From: an uncultured Clostridia bacterium
GTDB taxonomy: Bacteria; Bacillota; Clostridia; Oscillospirales; CAG-272
Direction: 5' to 3'
NCBI GenBank assembly: GCA_946061315.1
Contig: CAMGRB010000083.1
Location: 1-6,453, forward strand
Length of the DNA: 6,453 nt
In this document: one piece after another, positions 1 through 6,019 of the stretch
Position numbering within the stretch: the first letter of the stretch is position 1
Layout: each line of letters opens with the position of its first letter
Program-made: the position numbers and the translations under genes
The notes under the pieces: model-generated
Seen by the model: only the letters and a program-made list of their open reading frames with translations
What the model was told of the DNA's origin: nothing
Databases searched by the model: none

Positions 1-412
1 AGTCATCTTTTGTGACTCCGAACGTGTCAAGCAGTTTTTTTACCTGCGCGTTCGCTTTTGATATTATTCCTATGAAAATGTGTTCGACGGAAATATACGT
101 GTCACTCATCTTTTCGGCTTCTTTTTCCGCCTCGGAAAGAGCCATATCGAGCGATGATGACATATATAGCTTGTCGGCAGTTGCTCCCGATACCTTCGGA
201 AGCCTTGAAACAAGCTCGTTTGCCTTTGAGAGCATATTCTCCGTATTTTTGTTAAGGCGTTTGAGTATTTCGGGGATTAGCCCCTCCTCCTGACCGAGCA
301 GAGCGCAGAGCACATGCTCCTGTTCGAGTGATTGGTTGCCGTTTTCTTTGGCAAGCTTTTGCGCTTGGTTAAACGCCTCTATGCTTTTTTGTGTGAAATT
401 TTGTGCGTCCAT
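1..412 (-). CDS. clpB: ATP-dependent chaperone ClpB, N-terminal part (runs off the left edge)
   Basis: This is the first 137 codons of a gene cut by the window edge. ClpB is a cytosolic Hsp100 hexameric AAA+ disaggregase that works with DnaK/DnaJ/GrpE to recover aggregated proteins. The visible part is the Clp N-terminal substrate-binding domain with its two related helical repeats: the first has FTQKSIEAFNQAQKLA (about residues 6-21) followed by LEQEHVLCALLGQEEGLIPEIL (29-50, quoted here in parts: EQEHVLCALL and EEGLIPEIL), and the second has LDMALSEAEKEA (88-99) followed by ISVEHIFIGI (107-116). The opening MDxxxFTQKS and the EH-x-L-x-ALL pattern are typical of ClpB rather than ClpC. The ATG at 412-410 has an AAGGAGG ribosome binding site 7 nt upstream. 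Both AAA+ modules lie outside the window, so integrity of the gene cannot be judged. It follows the RHH gene by 27 nt with no terminator, so the two are probably cotranscribed. Confidence 0.93.
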   Translation of the reverse strand, partial: MDAQNFTQKSIEAFNQAQKLAKENGNQSLEQEHVLCALLGQEEGLIPEILKRLNKNTENMLSKANELVSRLPKVSGATADKLYMSSSLDMALSEAEKEAEKMSDTYISVEHIFIGIISKANAQVKKLLDTFGVTKDD

Positions 413-439
413 AATATTACCTCCTTATAAAAGGATAAA

Positions 440-1087
440 TCAGATAATTATATCGCAGGACGAAATATAATCCTTGTAGATATTTTCGACCTCTCTTGTC
501 GCCACGGCGGGATTTTCAACGTTGTAGAAAAACGATTTCATCGCGCTGTCGAAAGCCTTTACGTAGTTTGCTATAAGCTCGCCGAGCTTTTCCGTCGTTA
601 TCGCCTTGTCGGTGTGCAGCTTGAGCTTTCTTATAAATTTGTCGCCGTCTATTACGTATTCACAGTCCCTCAAATATCCCGATTCTATTTTTGCCCACAA
701 TTTATAGAATTGAAGCAAATAGAGAAGCAAAGTCGAGTTTTGCGACCGCATTGATACCTTTATCTCTCCCACCTCGTTCGTCGCGCTCCTGTAAAGTTCT
801 ACGCTGTAACGGACAGACGGATTGTACTTGTAGTCAAGCGAGGAACGAAGATTCATAACGGAGAGGGAATTTCCGAGCAACGTCTGAAACGTGTCAAGCG
901 GGGTGAGCATATTTTCAAGCCTTTCAAACACCTGCTTCATTCTTTTTTCGGGCGTCGTGTAGGAAACGTATTCCGCAAGAATCTGATTTATCATATTTGA
1001 TCTGTTTGTGTTTGCTTTGTAGGCAAGGCGGTCTATCTCGTTTACCACCTCGTCCGAAAGAATAATCGAATATAAACTTTTTTTCAT
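440..1087 (-). CDS. Ribbon-helix-helix (CopG/Arc-like) DNA-binding protein with uncharacterised C-terminal domain
   Basis: Predicted 215-residue cytosolic protein. The N-terminus fits an RHH fold: a short strand (SLYSIILS, residues 4-11), helix A (EVVNEIDRLAYKA, 13-25) and, after a TNRS turn, helix B (NMINQILAEYV, 31-41). RHH proteins dimerise and bind operator DNA through the paired strands. The remaining 170 residues are much longer than in simple CopG repressors and match no family I recognise; they contain a hydrophobic stretch LLLYLLQFYKLWAKIE (120-135) that looks like an amphipathic or buried helix rather than a membrane anchor. The ATG at 1087 is preferred to a further-upstream start at 1246 because it has AAAGGAG 8 nt upstream and begins exactly at the RHH strand; the extension would read through a promoter and a terminator hairpin. 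The gene sits directly upstream of clpB in an apparent operon. A role in regulating that operon is inference. Confidence 0.82.
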   Translation of the reverse strand: MKKSLYSIILSDEVVNEIDRLAYKANTNRSNMINQILAEYVSYTTPEKRMKQVFERLENMLTPLDTFQTLLGNSLSVMNLRSSLDYKYNPSVRYSVELYRSATNEVGEIKVSMRSQNSTLLLYLLQFYKLWAKIESGYLRDCEYVIDGDKFIRKLKLHTDKAITTEKLGELIANYVKAFDSAMKSFFYNVENPAVATREVENIYKDYISSCDIII

Positions 1088-1095
1088 AATCAAAA

Positions 1096-1102
1096 CTCCT
1101 TT
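1096..1102 (-). promoter_or_regulatory. Ribosome binding site deciding the RHH start
   Basis: AAAGGAG lies 8 nt upstream of the ATG at 1087. It settles the start against the longer open frame that begins at 1246. Confidence 0.85.
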
Positions 1103-1112
1103 CACATTTAAT

Positions 1113-1141
1113 ATGTTAGCACACTTTATATAACTTGTCAA
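1113..1141 (-). promoter_or_regulatory. Sigma-A type promoter of the RHH-clpB operon
   Basis: A perfect -35 TTGACA (1141-1136), a 17-nt spacer and a -10 TAACAT (1118-1113) preceded by TGC, which makes an extended -10. It lies just upstream of the RHH ribosome binding site, giving a leader of roughly 20 nt, and would also serve clpB. No complete CIRCE or CtsR operator overlaps it. Confidence 0.75.
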
Positions 1142-1157
1142 TACTTTTATATAAATT
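1124..1157. repeat. Tandem A/T-rich repeat over the RHH-clpB -35 region (candidate operator)
   Basis: Two near-identical copies in the same orientation: CTTTATATAACTT at 1124-1136 and CTTTTATATAAATT at 1144-1157, starting 20 bases apart (about two helical turns). The first copy lies in the promoter spacer and touches the -35; the second is just upstream of it. Tandem operators spaced by whole helical turns suit RHH dimers, so autoregulation is plausible, but the region is A/T-rich and chance similarity is possible. Confidence 0.35.
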
Positions 1158-1193
1158 TCTTTACGAATTTTGAAAAAATATTCCCGATAAATC

Positions 1194-1230
1194 AAAAACC
1201 CCGCCATAGCCTTAAAGACCGTGACGGGGT
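1194..1230 (-). terminator. Intrinsic terminator hairpin upstream of the RHH promoter
   Basis: On the minus strand the stem ACCCCGTCA / TGGCGGGGT (one G-U pair, 1222-1230 with 1198-1206) closes a 15-nt loop and is followed by TTTTT then GATTT. It lies downstream of the ABC operon's own terminator, so it is either a second, back-up terminator or the end of a short leader. A competing hairpin, AGACC-7 nt-GGTCT (1216-1232), overlaps its 5' arm. Confidence 0.65.
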
Positions 1231-1284
1231 CTGATATTTTAGCCAATCATAGCTCTTTGCATTTTATGAAAGAATACGGGCGCA

Positions 1285-1299
1285 AGTGAATTTTTCACT
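1285..1299. repeat. Small inverted repeat between the two terminators
   Basis: AGTGAA-TTT-TTCACT, a 6-bp stem with a 3-nt loop. It resembles the GTGAAAT/ATTTCAC heptamers of the hairpin array near 6020-6198, though a single short copy could be chance. Nothing else is apparent in the non-coding stretch 1231-1303. Confidence 0.35.
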
Positions 1300-1303
1300 A
1301 ACA

Positions 1304-1330
1304 CAAAAAGCACCCGAGGGGTGCTTTTTG
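1304..1330 (-). terminator. Intrinsic terminator of the ABC transporter operon
   Basis: A perfect 12-bp stem CAAAAAGCACCC / GGGTGCTTTTTG with a 3-nt loop, beginning 8 nt after the permease stop codon. Because A and T tracts flank both sides it could act in either direction, but no plus-strand gene approaches it. Confidence 0.9.
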
Positions 1331-1338
1331 ATTAAATA

Positions 1339-3783
1339 TTATTCGACGGCTTTGAGCGATTCCGCCATATTGACTTTTTCTATCTGATGCTTCATAAAGC
1401 GATTGACAATGATTGCAAACAAAACCGTGCAAACAAATGCCATAAGATAACTCAAAGGACGTATCACGTTATCGAAATTTATCATATCGATTTTAACCAT
1501 ACTCATAACTGCCAGATGGAACAGCTTTCCGAGCGGCAAGCCGATAATACTTGCTATAACGGAGAGGATAAGGTTTTCCTTTAACACGTACTTCTCGGTT
1601 TCCCTCGGATAGAAGCCAAGCACCTGCACCGTGGCTATTTCACGTCTGCGCTCGGCAATATTTATGTTCGTCAGATTAAATATAACGACAAACGCAAGTG
1701 TGCCCGAAAATAATACGACCATCCATATTATGTAGTTAAGGCAACCGAGAGCCTCCGTGACGTTGTTTTCATAGACCTGAAGTTGCAACAAGCTTGCAAT
1801 CTCGGGAATATCGGTGAGGCTTTTTGCGGTTTGCTCCGCATCGGAATCGGCTATTATGAACGAAGTGTTCGGCGTCCACTCTCCAAACAGCTCGGAGTAC
1901 GTTTCGTCGGAGATTATCACGTAGTCGTAAATGTGGTTGTCAAATATGCCCGCAACCGTAACTACTCCCGTTTTCATATCCGCGCTTTTTACGGTAAAAG
2001 TGTCACCCAACGAGAGCGATAATTTTTCGGCTACCTTCGGACTGATTAGCGCCTCGTTTGCACCGGGCAGAGAAAGCGTTTTATCGTCGTTTTTGAAATT
2101 CCAGAAGTCAGATATGGGCGTGCCGTCTTTGTAGCTTATAACGTTGACCGACGGCATCGAAGTATCGGTATGAAGATCTGCCGTGTCTTTTCTTACGTTT
2201 ATATATTTGCCTATTTTGTCGGAAGCATCGAGCTTTTCCGTTATCGCCTGACCGTCGTCCTCGTCAAAGCCGATTTCTATATCGTATATCTGAATGTTTC
2301 TGTATTGATTTTCGCCGACCTTTGTCATAGAATCACGCACGCCGAACGCCGTGACTACAAGTCCTGCGCAACAGCTTATACCGACAAGCATCATAAAGAA
2401 TCTTTGCTTGTAGCGGAACATATTGCGCACCGTTATTTTCTGAAGGAATGAAAGTTTTGACCATATCGGCTTTATTTTTTCTAAAAATACGCGTTTTCCC
2501 GCCTTGCCGGCTTTCGGACGGATAAGCGTTGCGGGAACGCTTGAAAGTTCTTTGCGGCAGGAGATATAAGTGCTTCCGAGAATACTTATCATAGAAATTG
2601 CAAGTGTTATAATTGCAAGCTTTCCGCTGAAAAGATATGAAATAGGTGCAAAATCGTAAAGCTCATTGTATGCAAGCCAGAATACCTTCGGCAAAGCCCA
2701 CGTGCAACCAAAGAAGCCGAGCGCCCAACCGATAAGGGTAGCAATACCCGCATAGAGCAGATATTTTGCTAAAACTGCGCCGTTTCCGTATCCCATAGCT
2801 TTCAAAACGCCGATTTGCGTGCGCTCCTCGTCGACCATTCTCGTCATCGTGGTAATGCAGACGAGAATTGAAATGGCGATAAAGAAGATAGGGAATATAT
2901 TTGCCACGGAGCCGATAATGCTCGTGTCGTTCTGAAAGCTTACGTATCCCGAGTTTTCATCGCGCGTAAGAACGTACGTTGACGGCTCCTCTATTCCGAG
3001 CGCGGCGATAATCTCCGGTGTAAGACCCGAAATCATATCGTCATAGCGTTCTTTTGCCTGCTTTTCGCACAGCGCCGTAACCTCGGATTTGTACGCTTTT
3101 ATAAGTTCATCGTACTTGTCGCTGTAAATCTTTTCTTTCTCGGAGAGGGATATGTTTATCTCCGTGTAAATCTCATACTCAAAGCACTCGGCGGGTATAT
3201 AAAGAAAGGAAGATACCGCACCGCCGCCGATAGTAGTCGTACCCCTGTCAATTCCGATATAGAGAGGGGAATTGACAATACCCACAATGGTAAATTCCGT
3301 GGTATTAAGCCGGCTTGTAACCGATTCTTTGTTCTCCGGGGAAACCTTAAAAACTTTGCCTATATCGTCCTCGGTAAATCTTTGCGAATCGGCAAGACAT
3401 TCGTTCGGAGCAGTAGGGAAGCGCCCTGCCACCAAGGAAAGCATATTCGTTTTTTGCGGTATGGCGTGGATTTTGTAAGGGCGGACGTTTTCATCGTAAT
3501 TAAGAAGTGCGTCTATGCTGTACGTGCCCTCTGCCGCATCTATGCCGTCAAGCTTTTCAAATTCTTCAATATTTTCTTTTGTAAAACCGATTGTCGAGAA
3601 AAGGCGGAAGTCATAAAAATTCTGCTCGTCAAGGTATTTGTCGCCCGTGTTCAACATCGCATCGGTAGAAATTTTAAGTCCCGAAAAGAATCCGGCACTC
3701 AGAGCCACTATGAACAAAATTGCCATAAATCTTGCAAGATTTGTCCGTATCGCTCTCCCCGTCATTTTGAATATAGCAGACAT
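1339..3783 (-). CDS. ABC transporter permease with two FtsX domains (MacB/LolC-like)
   Basis: Predicted 814-residue membrane protein, permease partner of the ATPase just upstream. Layout by hydrophobicity: first membrane helix about 18-36; an extracytoplasmic domain of about 250 residues; an FtsX module with helices near 296-314, 338-360 and 388-408, the first two linked by the cytosolic segment MVDEERTQIGVLKAMGYG; a basic cytosolic linker containing TVRNMFRYKQRF; a fifth helix about 462-482; a second extracytoplasmic domain of about 195 residues; then a second FtsX module with helices near 686-706, 737-757 and 778-796, containing AERRREIATVQVLGFYPRE. Both ExxxIxxLKAMG-like loops are the family's coupling element to the ATPase. 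This is the duplicated, about 800-residue permease form seen in Firmicutes; such transporters move lipoproteins, peptides or antibiotics, or act by mechanotransmission. The ATG at 3783 is chosen, 5 nt after the ATPase stop with GGTGAT upstream; overlapping GTG starts at 3795 or 3792 are possible. Substrate unknown. Confidence 0.9.
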   Translation of the reverse strand: MSAIFKMTGRAIRTNLARFMAILFIVALSAGFFSGLKISTDAMLNTGDKYLDEQNFYDFRLFSTIGFTKENIEEFEKLDGIDAAEGTYSIDALLNYDENVRPYKIHAIPQKTNMLSLVAGRFPTAPNECLADSQRFTEDDIGKVFKVSPENKESVTSRLNTTEFTIVGIVNSPLYIGIDRGTTTIGGGAVSSFLYIPAECFEYEIYTEINISLSEKEKIYSDKYDELIKAYKSEVTALCEKQAKERYDDMISGLTPEIIAALGIEEPSTYVLTRDENSGYVSFQNDTSIIGSVANIFPIFFIAISILVCITTMTRMVDEERTQIGVLKAMGYGNGAVLAKYLLYAGIATLIGWALGFFGCTWALPKVFWLAYNELYDFAPISYLFSGKLAIITLAISMISILGSTYISCRKELSSVPATLIRPKAGKAGKRVFLEKIKPIWSKLSFLQKITVRNMFRYKQRFFMMLVGISCCAGLVVTAFGVRDSMTKVGENQYRNIQIYDIEIGFDEDDGQAITEKLDASDKIGKYINVRKDTADLHTDTSMPSVNVISYKDGTPISDFWNFKNDDKTLSLPGANEALISPKVAEKLSLSLGDTFTVKSADMKTGVVTVAGIFDNHIYDYVIISDETYSELFGEWTPNTSFIIADSDAEQTAKSLTDIPEIASLLQLQVYENNVTEALGCLNYIIWMVVLFSGTLAFVVIFNLTNINIAERRREIATVQVLGFYPRETEKYVLKENLILSVIASIIGLPLGKLFHLAVMSMVKIDMINFDNVIRPLSYLMAFVCTVLFAIIVNRFMKHQIEKVNMAESLKAVE

Positions 3784-3788
3784 CGTTA

Positions 3789-4496
3789 TCACCACTCAAT
3801 CTCGTCGATGGGCGTCACGTTTTGATTTATCTCGTTTGATATGATTTTACCGCTCTTTATGCGGATAATTCGGTCTGCCATGGGTGCTATTGCCTGGTTG
3901 TGCGTAATTATAATGACCGTGGTTTTGCGCTCCTTGCTTAAATCGTAAAGCAATTTTAAGACCGCTTTTCCCGTTACGTAGTCAAGCGCACCCGTCGGCT
4001 CGTCGCAAAGGAGTAAATTAGGATTTTTCGCAAGAGCACGCGCAATGGCAACACGTTGTTGCTCGCCGCCCGAAAGCTGAGCGGGGAAGTTGTTTTCACG
4101 CTCGGCAAGACCTACCATGGAAAGCGCCTCTTTTGCGGGTATCGGGTCCTTGCATAACTGCGCCGCAATCTCAACGTTTTCAAGCGCGGTAAGATTCGGA
4201 ATTAAGTTATAGAACTGAAAAACGAAACCGACGTCATGACGGCGATATTCCACAAGCTCTTTTTTTGTAAGCTTTGATACGTCTTTTCCGTCAAATTCAA
4301 TAGTTCCGCTCGTTATCGTGTCCATACCGCCGAGCATATTGAGGAGCGTCGTTTTCCCCGCACCCGAGGAGCCGAGCAAAACGCAAAATTCCCCCTTGTC
4401 AATGGTAAAACTCACGTCGGATAGTGCGTTTATCTGCGCACTCCCGCTTCCGTATATCTTTGTAACGTTATTAAACTCTATGTAATGCTCCGACAT
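3789..4496 (-). CDS. ABC transporter ATP-binding protein (MacB/LolD/SalX type)
   Basis: Predicted 235-residue cytosolic ATPase that would power the adjacent FtsX-type permease. All nucleotide-binding motifs are present: Walker [10 protein letters not shown] (42-50), Q-loop glutamine 94 in [18 protein letters not shown], signature LSGGEQQ (141-147), Walker B LLLCDEP (161-167), D-loop ALD (170-172) and H-loop histidine 199 in IIITHN. The [16 protein letters not shown] segment and the length near 230 residues are characteristic of the MacB/LolD branch. The ATG at 4496 is chosen because AAAGGAG lies 6 nt upstream and the protein opens with the expected [12 protein letters not shown] strand; an open frame back to 4586 would run through the promoter -10. 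The stop lies 5 nt before the permease ATG, so the two are translationally close and surely one operon. Confidence 0.95.
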   Translation of the reverse strand: MSEHYIEFNNVTKIYGSGSAQINALSDVSFTIDKGEFCVLLGSSGAGKTTLLNMLGGMDTITSGTIEFDGKDVSKLTKKELVEYRRHDVGFVFQFYNLIPNLTALENVEIAAQLCKDPIPAKEALSMVGLAERENNFPAQLSGGEQQRVAIARALAKNPNLLLCDEPTGALDYVTGKAVLKLLYDLSKERKTTVIIITHNQAIAPMADRIIRIKSGKIISNEINQNVTPIDEIEW

Positions 4497-4502
4497 AAAA
4501 AT

Positions 4503-4509
4503 CTCCTTT
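4503..4509 (-). promoter_or_regulatory. Ribosome binding site deciding the ATPase start
   Basis: AAAGGAG lies 6 nt upstream of the ATG at 4496 and supports that start over the longer frame beginning at 4586. Confidence 0.85.
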
Positions 4510-4569
4510 CTCAAACCGCTTGTATGTAATCGCGTTTTTCCTTTTATACGCTTTCTATTGCTTTTGGTA

Positions 4570-4598
4570 ATTATATCGCAAATCATTGCCTATGTCAA
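4570..4598 (-). promoter_or_regulatory. Consensus sigma-A promoter of the ABC operon
   Basis: TTGACA (4598-4593), exactly 17 nt, then TATAAT (4575-4570): a perfect consensus match, predicting a start near 4563 and a leader of about 65 nt. An imperfect inverted repeat, GGCAAT-13 nt-ATTACC (4591-4567), spans the spacer and -10, and a CAAAAGC heptamer (4566-4560) sits at the start point; both are candidate operator pieces. A promoter this strong normally implies tight repression or constitutive use. Confidence 0.88.
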
Positions 4599-4662
4599 TA
4601 AAAAACGATAAACGTTCACACAAAAACCACATAACAAACTTTGTATAACACCCCTAAAAACC

Positions 4663-4686
4663 AAAAAGCACCCTCGGGTGCTTTTT
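4663..4686 (-). terminator. Intrinsic terminator of the XRE regulator gene
   Basis: Stem AAAAAGCACC / GGTGCTTTTT closing a CTCG tetraloop. It lies 67 nt after the regulator stop as read, but only 15 nt after the TAA at 4704-4702 that ends the regulator's frame once the upstream frameshift is corrected. Its stem is nearly the same as that of the terminator at 1304-1330. Confidence 0.85.
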
Positions 4687-4701
4687 TCAGTCATGTTCGC
4701 T

Positions 4702-4786
4702 TTATTGCGCCACAGATTCAAGCTTTTCTTCTATCGCTTTGAAATGCGGCATTTCACGTATTGGGTCGTAGCGGCTTTCTTGCAAC
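4702..4786 (-). pseudogene. Out-of-frame C-terminal tail of the XRE regulator
   Basis: Dropping one A from the A6 tract at 4787-4792 lets the regulator continue from RLKK into a further 27 residues in the shifted frame, opening LQESRYDPIREMPHF and closing EEKLESVAQ before TAA at 4704-4702. The composition is protein-like (amphipathic, charged, no rare residues), whereas the in-frame ending VARKPLRPNT looks arbitrary. The terminator follows the restored stop by 15 nt. I infer a one-base insertion, either real or a sequencing or assembly error. Confidence 0.72.
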
Positions 4787-5860
4787 TTTTTTCAAACGGT
4801 TGACAAGACTTTCGTAACGTGCATCGGAACGCAAAACTGCGGCCTCATCATTCGTTGACAGCCATTCGAGCATAGATTGCGAACGGTTGCCTTCTGCTCC
4901 CATGATCCAACCGCCGCTTGAATATCCGCGAAGAACAGGTGAGGTGTGGGGAACGTCGAAATTATACGTATCCATATGGATAGCAAAATCCGCGCCCTTT
5001 TCAATCCATTTCCAAGCTTCTTCATAGTTCTGCTTTCCAAGATAGGCGGTACACAAGAAGTGACATGCTCCTTCACTAAGCTGTGCCTGGATCTGATAAT
5101 CACCGTCGGGAAAAAGCAACTCGAGAAAGGCTACTTCTGTTTTCCACAGTTTGATTCTGTCTTCAAGCGTATAAATAAACTCGCCGTTATCGTGACGTTG
5201 TCCAACTGAAATGCCAATCATTTGCGCTGTATGACAAATCAAAAATGACAAATACGTTTGAAATTCCTTAAAATCCGCATCTCCCTTCCAATGATACATC
5301 ATAAAGTTTTCATAAGAAAAATTAGTTCTCGGCATTTCTTTTGCAAGCTTTAACATTTCATCTTTTTTACCTGCATATCCGTATGCCGCCCCGAGCGTGT
5401 CGATTGCCTCGTATCGTGTGATACTATCAGTACATTCCGCAAGGATTCGATTGCAAAGCTCAAAAACCTCATTGTATTCCTTGATACCTTTGCGAGAATA
5501 TTCGCATACCAGCGAATCGGCAAGGTTGTTCATAATCTTATAATCACGAGGAAATTTTTTGTTCGCTTCACGAAGAAGCGCAGTACGCTCTGAAAATTTC
5601 CCTCGATTACCCAAATCATTTGCTTCACTCAAATACCTTTTGATTTCTTCGTTCTTCTTTTCAATATCAATACCGAGCAGAACGTCGGAAGAAACGTCAA
5701 AGATATGGCAGAGTGCGGGGAGCTGTGAAATATCGGGAGCAGTTCTGTCGCACTCCCATTGTGAAATTGCACGCGAGGTAATTCCAAGATATTCGGCGAG
5801 TTGTTCCTGCGTGATACCTTTGTCGTGGCGCAGACGCTTGATAGTAGAGCCAATAGACAT
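4754..5860 (-). CDS. XRE-family transcriptional regulator with helical (TPR-like) C-terminal domain, 3' end frameshifted
   Basis: As read, 368 residues. Residues 4-62 form a classic HTH_3 domain: IGSTIKRLRHDKGITQEQLA, then LGITSRAISQWECDRTAPD (25-43) with the recognition helix near 28-36, and a hydrophobic core ending in FDVSSDVLLG. Residues 65-358 are almost wholly helical with repeated aromatic and small-residue pairs (for example ANDLGNRGKFSERTALLREA at 80-99 and YEEAWKWIEKGADFA further on), resembling tetratricopeptide repeats as in RRNPP-type peptide-sensing regulators; that resemblance is by eye. The ATG at 5860 is supported by GGAGG 9 nt upstream. The gene lies upstream of the ABC operon in the same orientation but with its own terminator between them. 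The last 10 residues come from a frameshift; the corrected protein would have 385 residues. Likely roles are autorepression and control of the ABC operon, both inferred. Confidence 0.88.
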   Translation of the reverse strand: MSIGSTIKRLRHDKGITQEQLAEYLGITSRAISQWECDRTAPDISQLPALCHIFDVSSDVLLGIDIEKKNEEIKRYLSEANDLGNRGKFSERTALLREANKKFPRDYKIMNNLADSLVCEYSRKGIKEYNEVFELCNRILAECTDSITRYEAIDTLGAAYGYAGKKDEMLKLAKEMPRTNFSYENFMMYHWKGDADFKEFQTYLSFLICHTAQMIGISVGQRHDNGEFIYTLEDRIKLWKTEVAFLELLFPDGDYQIQAQLSEGACHFLCTAYLGKQNYEEAWKWIEKGADFAIHMDTYNFDVPHTSPVLRGYSSGGWIMGAEGNRSQSMLEWLSTNDEAAVLRSDARYESLVNRLKKVARKPLRPNT

Positions 5861-5869
5861 ATTTTTTGT

Positions 5870-5874
5870 CCTCC
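5870..5874 (-). promoter_or_regulatory. Ribosome binding site of the XRE regulator
   Basis: GGAGG lies 9 nt upstream of the ATG at 5860 and supports it over an in-frame ATG at 5887, which has no such site. Confidence 0.8.
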
Positions 5875-5884
5875 AAAAAGTATT

Positions 5885-5898
5885 CAAAAGCGCTTTTG
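5885..5898. promoter_or_regulatory. Perfect 14-bp palindrome at the regulator's transcription start (candidate operator)
   Basis: CAAAAGCGCTTTTG is a perfect palindrome placed immediately after the predicted start point of the proximal promoter and before the ribosome binding site. XRE dimers bind such short palindromes, so autorepression is the natural inference. Without a loop it is a poor RNA hairpin, which favours a DNA-binding role. Confidence 0.55.
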
Positions 5899-5905
5899 TG
5901 ATTTT

Positions 5906-5933
5906 ATTATATCAAATTTCAAAAATTATTCAA
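5906..5933 (-). promoter_or_regulatory. Proximal promoter of the XRE regulator
   Basis: TTGAAT (5933-5928), a 16-nt spacer and a perfect TATAAT (5911-5906) with an upstream TG forming an extended -10. The predicted start is near 5899. Confidence 0.7.
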
Positions 5934-5956
5934 CGAAGTGTTTATTGAGAATAAGT

Positions 5957-5969
5957 ATAGCGTTGCTAT
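5957..5969. repeat. Short inverted repeat between the two regulator promoters
   Basis: ATAGC-GTT-GCTAT, a 5-bp stem with a 3-nt centre, lying just downstream of the distal promoter. It may be an operator or leader hairpin; it is short enough to be chance. Confidence 0.3.
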
Positions 5970-5982
5970 GATTTTCAAAGTT

Positions 5983-6011
5983 ATTATATCATACACTTCT
6001 CATTAAGTAAA
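5983..6011 (-). promoter_or_regulatory. Possible distal promoter of the XRE regulator
   Basis: A perfect TATAAT (5988-5983) with an extended TG, and a weak TTTACT -35 (6011-6006) at 17 nt. The 11-mer TGATATAATAA is shared exactly with the proximal promoter, so the pair may be a duplication or two independent extended -10 elements. Confidence 0.45.
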
Positions 6012-6019
6012 TAAAACGA

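Noticed and set aside
12..293. Plus-strand open frame opposite clpB
   Set aside because: It lies antisense to a confidently recognised ClpB N-terminal domain and has no convincing product.
1113..1142. CIRCE-like (HrcA) operator at the RHH-clpB promoter
   Set aside because: One half, TTAGCACAC (1116-1124), matches CIRCE TTAGCACTC at 8 of 9 positions, but no acceptable second half occurs at the required 9-nt spacing.
1088..1246. N-terminal extension of the RHH protein
   Set aside because: It would be translated through a terminator hairpin, the -35/-10 and the ribosome binding site; the ATG at 1087 has a good site of its own.
3382..3825. Plus-strand 147-codon open frame inside the permease
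   Set aside because: It is antisense to the permease extracytoplasmic domain, its product resembles nothing and is rich in Cys, Arg and His as expected of a mirror frame.
4787..4792. Programmed -1 ribosomal frameshift in the regulator
   Set aside because: Reaching the conserved-looking tail needs a +1 (or -2) shift, and the TTG AAA AAA GTT context lacks a -1 signal leading to that frame; transcriptional slippage or an indel fits better.
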